Source of the DNA: an uncultured Prevotellaceae bacterium | GTDB taxonomy: Bacteria; Bacteroidota; Bacteroidia; Bacteroidales; Bacteroidaceae | DNA length: 64,000 nt | NCBI GenBank assembly: GCA_902778255.1 | Contig: CACYXD010000003.1 | Coordinates: 1-64,000, forward strand | Direction of reading: 5' to 3' | In this document: positions 16,237-23,870 of the stretch, one piece after another | How positions within the stretch are numbered: position 1 is the stretch's first letter | Layout of the letters: the number at the start of each line of letters is the position of its first letter | Program-made: the position numbers and the translations under genes | The notes under the pieces: generated by a model | Told to the model about the DNA's origin: nothing | What the model saw: the letters and a program-made list of their open reading frames with translations, nothing else | Database searches by the model: none

Positions 16237-17757
16237 ATGCAAGAAAAATGGAATTACTTCGTTTTCGACCTATGTGAGGCCAAGAAGAGAGATACAGACG
16301 AAGACAGCTATCACGCTCTCATAGAAACCCAATTACAACTATTAGGATGGGCAAAATATAAGGGCGAAATATGTCATAAGCAAAGTATTCATCTAGGTAA
16401 CAGCAATCGAATTGAGCCAGACATCTTGGTAAAAAGAAATAATGAGGACGAATTCGTGATTGAGGTAAAACGCCCATCTCATAAACAGAGTAAAAAGGAC
16501 GTGGATCAACTCTTGTCATATATGCGCATCTTGAAACTTAGTGTGGGTATCTATATTGGTGAGCATATCGAGATATTTTACGATATGCCCTCTAGTAAAG
16601 AAGCTGTTTCAGTATTGAAGGTTCCTTTGGAAATCAACAACAAGTTAGGCGCAAAGTTTGTTGAAAGGTTCGACAAAGAAAGCTTTAGCCATGAGTCCAT
16701 CGTGGACTTCTGCGAAGAACGTATTCTGGAGATTCAACGCCAAAACAGTTTGAATGAAATCAAGGAAAGTCTGATAGCGGATGCCCAAACATATATTACA
16801 GAAAGTCTTTTGCCTTACCTGACGGATAAATATGGCAGTAGCTTCTCTGAGGAAGAAATCAAGGGAATGCTTTCTACTATGCGTTTCACGGCTTCTGCTG
16901 ATGGAAACCGAACTGAAACGAAAGTGGTCGTTCCCAAGCCTCAACCTAAGCCAAAGAGCAACCTTGTTAAGTGTCTTCTAACTAGAAATGCTGATGCCCA
17001 AGGTCTCTTTAATCCTGCAGACCAGTCTCTAACAGTTCTAAAGGGTAGTCGTATAAATCCTGTACACGTAAGAAAGATTAGCGAAGCAGGAAGACGGAAA
17101 CGTGACTTGCAGTTTGCAGAATATACAGAAGTACTGGATGGAAAGAGAATAGTAAAGAAGGATGTGCGTTTCGACAGCCCTAGTGGTGCAGCCTGTTTTT
17201 GTGTCGGAGGTTCTGCCAATGGCTGGATAGAATGGAAGGACGAGGAAGGACGTGAGATAAATGAATATCGCGTCAACGATAGTACACATAAGACTGGAGG
17301 CAGTTTCGATGTAAACAGGGTTACTGATCCACACCAGTTTCAGTTAGATTTCTGGACGAAATTCAAAACAAAACTTGAGGCAACTGGAAAGATTCCAACC
17401 TTACAAACACCACAGCCTCACAACTGGTACGATGTAAGGATAGGACGCTCGAATATCTTGCTGAACAATGTATGCAATACTCAGAAGAACTTCGTTGGGG
17501 TGAAGTTGTATATCAGGAATCAAGTAGTTGATAAATACTATCCTGCATTGGAAGCCAGAAGGTATGAGATTAACCATGCACTTGGCTGTGAGCCGGAATG
17601 GGATGCCAACCCCTCTGCAAAGGACAAGACAATAGCCCTGTTCCACAAGACGGATCTATCAGACCCACAAAAGATGGAAGAGGCTTTGGACTGGCTTGTT
17701 CAACAGACCATCATCTTCTATAATGTTTTTTCGAAGGAGGTAAAGGGAATTAAATAA
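16237..17757 (+). CDS. PD-(D/E)xK nuclease-like protein with DUF4357 and DUF4268 domains
   Basis: 506 residues from ATG 16237; a GTG at 16213 would overlap the preceding gene. Residues 20-140 resemble the HsdR N-terminal nuclease: Asp61 in RIEPDILVK and Glu76-x-Lys78 in VIEVKRP form a PD-(D/E)xK core. Residues about 290-355 match DUF4357 (RFDSPSGAACFCVGGSANGWIEW), a domain seen in restriction-modification proteins. The C-terminus (QLDFWTKFKTKLEATGKIP to NWYDVRIGRSNILLNN) matches DUF4268. No helicase motor is present, unlike true HsdR. It is the probable endonuclease or target-recognition partner of the operon. Confidence 0.84.
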   Translation: MQEKWNYFVFDLCEAKKRDTDEDSYHALIETQLQLLGWAKYKGEICHKQSIHLGNSNRIEPDILVKRNNEDEFVIEVKRPSHKQSKKDVDQLLSYMRILKLSVGIYIGEHIEIFYDMPSSKEAVSVLKVPLEINNKLGAKFVERFDKESFSHESIVDFCEERILEIQRQNSLNEIKESLIADAQTYITESLLPYLTDKYGSSFSEEEIKGMLSTMRFTASADGNRTETKVVVPKPQPKPKSNLVKCLLTRNADAQGLFNPADQSLTVLKGSRINPVHVRKISEAGRRKRDLQFAEYTEVLDGKRIVKKDVRFDSPSGAACFCVGGSANGWIEWKDEEGREINEYRVNDSTHKTGGSFDVNRVTDPHQFQLDFWTKFKTKLEATGKIPTLQTPQPHNWYDVRIGRSNILLNNVCNTQKNFVGVKLYIRNQVVDKYYPALEARRYEINHALGCEPEWDANPSAKDKTIALFHKTDLSDPQKMEEALDWLVQQTIIFYNVFSKEVKGIK

Positions 17758-17761
17758 AAAA

Positions 17762-17793
17762 CTGCAGGACTGATACGAGTCCTGCAGCTTTTA
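17762..17793. terminator. bidirectional terminator between the island and GH43
   Basis: CTGCAGGACT and AGTCCTGCAG form a perfect 10-bp stem with loop GATACG. T-runs lie on both sides (CTTTTATT forward, AGTTTTTTATTT in the reverse sense), so it can serve both converging genes. Confidence 0.88.
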
Positions 17794-18813
17794 TTCCTGC
17801 TCCAAATACGGCCACTGGTCGCTGGTCCATTTGATGGGCTTTTGAATGAGAAGGGCGGCTCCGTTGAGACGGGCAGAGTAGCCGTGACAGATGAAGAGGC
17901 TTTCCCCATTGAGGTCGTAGGCAGCACAATGGCCTGCGGCCTCAAACGCTGTTTTATCGCCTTCCAGGAAAAGGGTGCCTCCACCATTCAGCATATCACG
18001 ACCTTCATGGTCAAGATAGGGGCCAGATACTTGTTTGGAGCGCCCTACAGCCACACGATAGTTGCTCTTGGCACCACGACAGCAGTAGTCCCACGATACG
18101 AAGAGATAATAGTAGCCACCATGCTTCAGAATGAATGGCGCCTCAATGGCGTTGCGACCTGCAAACTTTGACGTAGGGTTCTCTGCAGCATTGGGATCGT
18201 TGGGGCGGTAGCGACGGGCAATGGTAACGGGCTCTGAGGCAAGATGCATGGTGGCATCGAGACGGGCCAGTTGGATGCCGTCCCAGAAAGAACCCCAGGT
18301 GATCCACGGCTGGTCATCATCGTCAATGACGAAGCAGGGGTCTATGGCATTCCAGTTGTCACGCTTCTCCTTAGAGGCTACGATACAGCCTTCGTCCTGC
18401 CACTGGCCTGTGAGCGATGAGGCTGACATCAGGCCAATGGCCGAGCTGTTCTTGCCAAAGGTAGAGCAGCTGTAGGCCAGCCACCAGCGTTCGTGCCAGC
18501 GGATGATATCTGGTGCCCATACGTGGTTGCGGAAACCAGGTACGGAGTCGTGTGTCCATTGCGGAATCTGTTCGATAAACGGCGTGGGTTGCATCACCCA
18601 TGTCTTGCGGTCTTTCGACGTGGCCCACTGAATGCCCATACCAGTAGAAAGCAGGTGGTAGGTGCCGTTCTCGTAGGCCATCACAGGATCGTGGGCCATC
18701 ACGGTATCTGTGGCAAAGGCCATGCGGCGATGATGATGACGAGGCTGGGGCTGCGAGAAGGCGATATGGCATATCGCCATACAGAACAGGAGGGGGAGAA
18801 GTCTTTTAGTCAT
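17791..18813 (-). CDS. glycoside hydrolase family 43, arabinanase-like
   Basis: 340 residues with a Sec signal (MTKRLLPLLFCMAICHIAFSQ). The five-bladed propeller motifs are present: HDPVMAYENGTYHLLST (catalytic base Asp42), WNAIDPCFVIDDDDQPW (pKa-modulating Asp) and NAIEAPFILKHGGYYYLF (acid Glu), then SWDYCCRG as in endo-arabinanases. It likely cuts alpha-1,5-arabinan or a related arabinose polymer in the periplasm or at the surface. There is no SusC/SusD pair nearby, so it is not part of a standard polysaccharide locus here. It may be the last gene of a transcript coming from the chromate transporter genes. Confidence 0.88.
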   Translation of the reverse strand: MTKRLLPLLFCMAICHIAFSQPQPRHHHRRMAFATDTVMAHDPVMAYENGTYHLLSTGMGIQWATSKDRKTWVMQPTPFIEQIPQWTHDSVPGFRNHVWAPDIIRWHERWWLAYSCSTFGKNSSAIGLMSASSLTGQWQDEGCIVASKEKRDNWNAIDPCFVIDDDDQPWITWGSFWDGIQLARLDATMHLASEPVTIARRYRPNDPNAAENPTSKFAGRNAIEAPFILKHGGYYYLFVSWDYCCRGAKSNYRVAVGRSKQVSGPYLDHEGRDMLNGGGTLFLEGDKTAFEAAGHCAAYDLNGESLFICHGYSARLNGAALLIQKPIKWTSDQWPYLEQE

Positions 18814-18862
18814 AGTTAGTTTTGTAGTTTGTTGTTAATGGTTGGTTAGGGGGAACGATTTG

Positions 18863-19444
18863 TCAGTAGAGCAGCAGAAGACCTGCGAAGCCTGCCATCG
18901 CTATCATGTGGATGGGGTTCACCTTATAGACCTTGGTGCCGATGAAGGTGGCAATGAAGATAGCCACGCTGATGCAGAACTGCCACATATCCTCGCTGGG
19001 CGCAGAGAAGTTCTCCTTGTTGCACAGCAACAGGGTGGCTGCTGCCAGCAGACCCACGACGGCAGGGCGCAAGCCGTTGAATACCGACTGCACCGTGGGG
19101 GTGTTCATATATTTGATGAACATCTTCGCAATGATAATCATCAGGATGAGCGAGGGCAGCACCAAGGCAAACGTGGCAACGCAGGAGCCAAGGATCGACA
19201 TGGACGTGCCAAGTCCGGCATTGTGGCAAGCCATATAGCCACAATAGGTGGCTGAGTTGATGCCGATAGGACCAGGCGTCATCTGACTGATGGCCACAAT
19301 ATCAGTAAACTGACCTGTGGTAATCCAGTCAGGCACCACCTTGGTCTGAATCAGCGACAGCATACCATAGCCTCCGCCGAAACCAAACAGACCGATTTGG
19401 AAGAAGGTCCAGAACAACTCAAGATATATCAATGCGATTTCCAT
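18863..19444 (-). CDS. chromate transporter, second half-size subunit
   Basis: 193 residues of the short-chain ChrA type. It has the family GFGGGYGMLSLIQTKVV at residues 18-34 and SQMTPGPIGINSATYCGY, with five to six membrane spans. Its start overlaps the stop of the upstream subunit by one base. Half-size ChrA proteins work in pairs, and the two copies here have opposite-looking N-termini as expected. They extrude chromate or import sulfate-like anions; the true substrate is uncertain. Confidence 0.88.
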   Translation of the reverse strand: MEIALIYLELFWTFFQIGLFGFGGGYGMLSLIQTKVVPDWITTGQFTDIVAISQMTPGPIGINSATYCGYMACHNAGLGTSMSILGSCVATFALVLPSLILMIIIAKMFIKYMNTPTVQSVFNGLRPAVVGLLAAATLLLCNKENFSAPSEDMWQFCISVAIFIATFIGTKVYKVNPIHMIAMAGFAGLLLLY

Positions 19445-19986
19445 TACTCCGTTGGTTTAATGTATTGGCCATAGACATAGCCACCGATGCCTGCAGCCAG
19501 GATAATATAAATAGGTGAAACACCCATGAGCCAGATGAGCAAGGCTCCGACGATAGGTATCCAGCAGTTGACCAACGAGATCTTGGCACTCTTGGCCAGA
19601 TTGAACGTAGGAACGGCAATGAGGGCGACTACTGCTGGACGGATGCCGCGGAAGATGGATGCCACAATAGGATTGTCCTCGAAGCGATGGAAGAACATGG
19701 CTATGAGAAGGATGATGAGAAACGAGGGTAGGGCAGTGCCGAAAGCGGTGGCGATGGCACCACAAATCTTGCGCAGCTTATAGCCGATGAAGATGCTGAT
19801 ATTGATAGCAAACACACCAGGACAACTCTGGGCGATGGCAATGAGGTCGAGAAACTCTTCGCGCGACACCCATTGCTTCTTGTTCACTACCTCTTCCTCT
19901 ATCAAAGGTATCATGGCATATCCACCACCAAGGGTGAATATGCCAATGTGAAAGAAGGTCTTAAATGATTCCCAATAGATATTCAT
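19444..19986 (-). CDS. chromate transporter, first half-size subunit
   Basis: 180 residues, the partner of the preceding half. TLGGGYAMIPLIEEEVV and AIAQSCPGVFAINISIFIGYKLR are the ChrA family motifs. It is transcribed first of the pair and lies 42 bp downstream of purL in the same direction, so it may share that transcript. Confidence 0.88.
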   Translation of the reverse strand: MNIYWESFKTFFHIGIFTLGGGYAMIPLIEEEVVNKKQWVSREEFLDLIAIAQSCPGVFAINISIFIGYKLRKICGAIATAFGTALPSFLIILLIAMFFHRFEDNPIVASIFRGIRPAVVALIAVPTFNLAKSAKISLVNCWIPIVGALLIWLMGVSPIYIILAAGIGGYVYGQYIKPTE

Positions 19987-20007
19987 TACTTTCAGATTAT
20001 AGGATTG

Positions 20008-20037
20008 CCTAGGAAACCCTAGGAATTCCTAGATTCT
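20008..20037. repeat. 10-nt repeat CCTAGGAAxx across the purL stop codon
   Basis: CCTAGGAAAC, CCTAGGAATT and CCTAGATTCT follow one another. The last unit holds the purL stop (TAG on the minus strand). Confidence 0.65.
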
Positions 20038-23000
20038 TTCCTCCACCCATTTACGTGCATTGACGAAGGCCTCAATCCATGGTGTTACCTCGTCATTGCG
20101 ACGATTGGCAGGATACCAAGCGTTCTGCCAGGGGAAGATGGCACGCTCCAGGTGAGGCATCATGCAGAGATGACGACCATCCTGTGAGCAGATACCAGCC
20201 ACATTATAGTCAGAGCCGTTAGGATTAGCGGGATAGCCAGCGTAGTTGTACTTAGCAATCACGTTGTACTCGCTCTCTGCTTCTGGCAGCGAGAATTTTC
20301 CTTCTCCATGAGCCACCCACAGACCGAGCTTGTTGCCACTCAATGAGCCGAACATCACAGAGTTGTTCTGGGGAATGCTCAGCGAGATGAACTCACTCTC
20401 GAACTTATGAGAGTCGTTGTGCAGCATTTTTGCTCCTGCTGCACCTGTGAGGCCGAGTTCAACCATCAGCTGACAACCGTTACAGATACCCAGTGACAGG
20501 GTATCCTCGCGGGCATAGAACTTATCGAGGGCCTCCTTAGCCTTAGGATTGAAGAGGAAGGCACCAGCCCAACCCTTAGCCGAGCCAAGTACGTCGGAGT
20601 TAGAGAAACCACCACAGAATACAATCATATTGACTTCCTCGAGTGTCTCGCGACCAGAGATCAGGTCAGTCATCATCACGTCCTTCACGTCAAAACCAGC
20701 CAGGTAGAGGCAGTAAGCCATCTCACGCTCACCGTTGGTACCCTTCTCACGAATGATGGTAGCCTTAATGCCTGAAGGCTGACGACGATCGGCTGAGATA
20801 CCATACTGAGCCAACTTACCAGTGAAGTCTTTGTTGAACTTCATCTCCAGAGGCTGCTTCTTATAGTTAGCGAAGCGCTCGGCAGCCTTGCCGTTGAAGC
20901 TCTGCTTGCGATCGAGCAAGTAAGAAGTCTTATACCATGTATCACGGAGGGCGTCGATGTCGAAACTAGTTGAACTAGTCTCACTAGTCTTACTAGGATA
21001 AACAACTACGATCTCGCGACTATCCTCAACAGGATAACCAATCTTAGCATAGCCAACGCCCTGCTCCTCCATGAAGTCCTTGAACTCCTGCTTGTACTCA
21101 TCACTTACCTCGATAACTACACCTGGGTTCTCAGCGAACAGGGCCTTTACGACGTCGCCATCCTTGCAGATGTCGTGCAGGTTGATGTGCATACCACCCT
21201 TCTGATTGGCGAAGCACATCTCGAGCAGAGTGGTAATGAGACCACCAGCCGAGATATCGTGACCAGCCATAATCCAACCACGATTGATCATCTCCTGTAC
21301 AGCCATGAAGGCATCGGCAAAGTACTCAGCATTCTTTACAGTAGGAACATCGTCGCCTACCTTACCAAGACTCTGGGCAAAGGCCGAACCACCAAGGCGC
21401 TGCTCGTCGAACGAGAAGTCGATATGATAGAGTGATGCATTCTTATCGTTTACCAAAACGGGGCTAACCACCTTCTTGATGTCAGAAACCTCACCACCAG
21501 CAGAAACGATGACTGTACCTGGAGAAATAATCTTCTCACCGTTAGGATACTGCTGAGAGAGTGACAGCGAGTCCTTACCTGTAGGTACATTGATGTGCAG
21601 GTCGCAGCAGAAGTCGCTCAGCGCCTTAACACCAGCATACAGACGAGCATCCTCACCCTCCTGAGAGCGGCAAGGCCACATCCAGTTAGCAGAGAGTGAG
21701 AGCGAATCCATGCCCTCAGCGAGTGGAGCCCATACGATGTTGGTTAGGGCCTCAGCTACAGAAAGAACAGAACCAGCAGCAGGATCAGCAAGACCAGCCT
21801 GAGGTGCATGACCAAGGGCTGTAGCGATACCCTTAACACCGCGATAGTCGAGCGCTACAACACCACAGTCGCTCAATGGCAACTGAATTTCACCCTGACA
21901 CTGCTGACGGGCAATCTTACCTGTTACAGAGCGGTCAACCTTGTTAGTCAACCAGTCCTTACAAGCCACAGCCTCCAGCTGGAGCACGCGGTCAAGGTAT
22001 TCGTTAATCTTATCTTGACTGTAGGTTACGTCAGCATAGTGGCGCTCTACAGTATTATCTTTCATAATCGTCTTTGGTGAGTGACCAAACATCTGAGCCA
22101 CATCCAGATCGAATGGCTTCACGCCATCGCCCTGCTTGAACGAGAAGTGGGCATCGCCAGTAGTTTCACCAACCACATACAGCGGAGCACGCTCGCGCTC
22201 AGCAATTTTTCTAACGTGCTCGATATGCTTCTCGTCGATGAGCAAGCCCATACGCTCCTGGCTCTCGTTGGCAATAATCTCCTTAGAGCTCAGAGTCTTG
22301 TCGCCGATAGGCAACTTGGTCATATCAATCTCACCACCGCACTCCTCAACGAGCTCAGAGAGACAGTTCAAGTGACCTGCAGAACCATGGTCGTGGATAG
22401 AAACGACAGGGTTCACATCCTCCTCACAGAGGGCACGAACCAAGTTGTAAGCACGCTTCTGCATCTCTGGGTTAGCACGCTGAACGGCGTTCAACTCGAT
22501 ACCGTTGCTGTAGCGACCAGTATCAACTGATGATACAGAACCACCACCAAGTCCGATGCGATAGTTATCACCACCAACAACGACAACCTTGTTGCCTGGC
22601 TGAGGTTCCTTCTTCAGACAGTCGCGCTTGGTGCCATAACCTACACCACCAGCCAGCATGATCACCTTATCGTAAGCGTATTTCTCTTTACCTTCCTGGT
22701 GCTCGAAAGTCAGCACAGAACCGCAGATCAGTGGCTGACCGAACTTGTTTCCGAAGTCAGAAGCACCATTAGAAGCCTTGGTCAGAATCTGCTGAGGTGT
22801 CTGGTACAGCCACTGGCGAACGGGCAGGATTTCCTCCCAGTCGCGTGCAGCACCCTCATCGTCGTGCAAACGAGGATATGCAGTCATATAAACAGCTGTA
22901 CCAGCGATAGGCCATGAACCTACACCACCACCCATACGGTCGCGGATCTCACCACCAGTACCTGTGGCAGCACCGTTGAATGGCTCTACGGTGGTGGGGA

Positions 23001-23751
23001 AGTTATGGGTCTCTGCCTTCAGCGAGATCACACTCTCGATATCCTTGATGCGGAACCAGTCGCTGGTGCTCTGATCGGCAGGAGCGAACTGCTCAACAAC
23101 AGGACCCTGTGCGAAGGCTACATTATCCTTATAGGCAGAGAGAATCTTGTTGGGGTTCTCCTGAGTGGTCTTCTTAATCATGGCGAAGAGCGAGCTTTCC
23201 ATCTCCTTGCCATCGATAATGAAGGTACCACCGAAAATCTTGTGGCGGCAGTGCTCAGAGTTGATCTGTGCAAAACCAAAGATCTCTGAGTCGGTCAGAG
23301 GACGACCGTTCTGCTTCTCCAGTCCGTGGAGGTATTCAATCTCCTCAGGAGAGAGGGCCAGACCCTCTTTCTCGTTGTACTCCTCCAGATTATCCACATA
23401 CTTAATGGGCTCTGGCTTGATGTTTATCGTAAAGATATCCTGATTCAGTCCTTCGTACATACGCTGAAGCATCTCGTCGTGCTCTGCATCTTTCGAAGCA
23501 ACAGCAAAATACTCTTCTATACGAGAAATGCCGCTGAGTCCCATGTTCTGAGTTATCTCAACAGCATTCGTTGACCAAGGGGTCACCATTTCGCGACGCG
23601 GACCGACGAAGAAGCCTTCCATCGTCTGAGCGTCAACAGGCTCGGCATTGCCATAGAGCCAACAAAGTTCTTGTACTTCTGCTTGTGTGAGCTGATGGTC
23701 CACCTGCGTGGCAATCACGCTCTTTTGAGGGGTCTTGAAGAAAAGAATCAT
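20029..23751 (-). CDS. purL: phosphoribosylformylglycinamidine synthase, large single-chain form
   Basis: 1240 residues, in the normal range for the one-chain enzyme that makes FGAM in purine synthesis. An N-terminal PurS-like region leads into a FGAR-binding domain (INSEHCRHKIFGG, SLKAETHNFPTTVEPFNGAATGTGGEIRD). The C-terminal glutaminase has the nucleophile in LGICNGCQLMVELG and the His/Glu dyad in MMPHLERAIFPW. The start at 23751 is chosen because the promoter (23784-23792) lies after an upstream ATG at 23787. A 9-nt repeat has been inserted in frame between the second synthetase half and the glutaminase domain (SKTSETSSTSF). Confidence 0.96.
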   Translation of the reverse strand: MILFFKTPQKSVIATQVDHQLTQAEVQELCWLYGNAEPVDAQTMEGFFVGPRREMVTPWSTNAVEITQNMGLSGISRIEEYFAVASKDAEHDEMLQRMYEGLNQDIFTINIKPEPIKYVDNLEEYNEKEGLALSPEEIEYLHGLEKQNGRPLTDSEIFGFAQINSEHCRHKIFGGTFIIDGKEMESSLFAMIKKTTQENPNKILSAYKDNVAFAQGPVVEQFAPADQSTSDWFRIKDIESVISLKAETHNFPTTVEPFNGAATGTGGEIRDRMGGGVGSWPIAGTAVYMTAYPRLHDDEGAARDWEEILPVRQWLYQTPQQILTKASNGASDFGNKFGQPLICGSVLTFEHQEGKEKYAYDKVIMLAGGVGYGTKRDCLKKEPQPGNKVVVVGGDNYRIGLGGGSVSSVDTGRYSNGIELNAVQRANPEMQKRAYNLVRALCEEDVNPVVSIHDHGSAGHLNCLSELVEECGGEIDMTKLPIGDKTLSSKEIIANESQERMGLLIDEKHIEHVRKIAERERAPLYVVGETTGDAHFSFKQGDGVKPFDLDVAQMFGHSPKTIMKDNTVERHYADVTYSQDKINEYLDRVLQLEAVACKDWLTNKVDRSVTGKIARQQCQGEIQLPLSDCGVVALDYRGVKGIATALGHAPQAGLADPAAGSVLSVAEALTNIVWAPLAEGMDSLSLSANWMWPCRSQEGEDARLYAGVKALSDFCCDLHINVPTGKDSLSLSQQYPNGEKIISPGTVIVSAGGEVSDIKKVVSPVLVNDKNASLYHIDFSFDEQRLGGSAFAQSLGKVGDDVPTVKNAEYFADAFMAVQEMINRGWIMAGHDISAGGLITTLLEMCFANQKGGMHINLHDICKDGDVVKALFAENPGVVIEVSDEYKQEFKDFMEEQGVGYAKIGYPVEDSREIVVVYPSKTSETSSTSFDIDALRDTWYKTSYLLDRKQSFNGKAAERFANYKKQPLEMKFNKDFTGKLAQYGISADRRQPSGIKATIIREKGTNGEREMAYCLYLAGFDVKDVMMTDLISGRETLEEVNMIVFCGGFSNSDVLGSAKGWAGAFLFNPKAKEALDKFYAREDTLSLGICNGCQLMVELGLTGAAGAKMLHNDSHKFESEFISLSIPQNNSVMFGSLSGNKLGLWVAHGEGKFSLPEAESEYNVIAKYNYAGYPANPNGSDYNVAGICSQDGRHLCMMPHLERAIFPWQNAWYPANRRNDEVTPWIEAFVNARKWVEERI
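20964..20999. repeat. 9-nt repeat (ACTAGT core) inside purL
   Basis: AACTAGTTG, AACTAGTCT, CACTAGTCT and TACTAGGAT form four units in frame. They encode tandem triplets KTS, ETS and STS in a linker. Confidence 0.75.
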
Positions 23752-23783
23752 ATTACCTTTATCTATAAGTTTGAAATTTGCGT

Positions 23784-23792
23784 GCAAAGGTA
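23784..23792 (-). promoter_or_regulatory. -7 promoter element for purL
   Basis: TACCTTTGC on the minus strand. The -33 position falls in the AATTCAT repeat and has no clear TTTG. No PurR-type site or riboswitch was recognised in the short leader. Confidence 0.6.
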
Positions 23793-23805
23793 CAAAATAA
23801 TTTTT

Positions 23806-23830
23806 AATTCATAATTCATAATTCATAATT
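23806..23830. repeat. 7-nt repeat AATTCAT, three units, between divergent promoters
   Basis: AATTCAT three times followed by AATT. It occupies the -33 regions of both the purL promoter and the opposing promoter at 23837. Confidence 0.8.
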
Positions 23831-23836
23831 ATTTCG

Positions 23837-23845
23837 TACCTTTGC
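23837..23845 (+). promoter_or_regulatory. -7 promoter element for the BNR-propeller gene
   Basis: TACCTTTGC, 26 bp before the ATG at 23871; -33 not clear. Confidence 0.6.
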
Positions 23846-23870
23846 GCTGTAATTTGAAACAACTACGACT

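Noticed and set aside
17791-18813. A polysaccharide utilisation locus around the GH43 gene
   Set aside because: There is no SusC/SusD pair, no hybrid two-component regulator and no other glycan enzyme in the same direction nearby.
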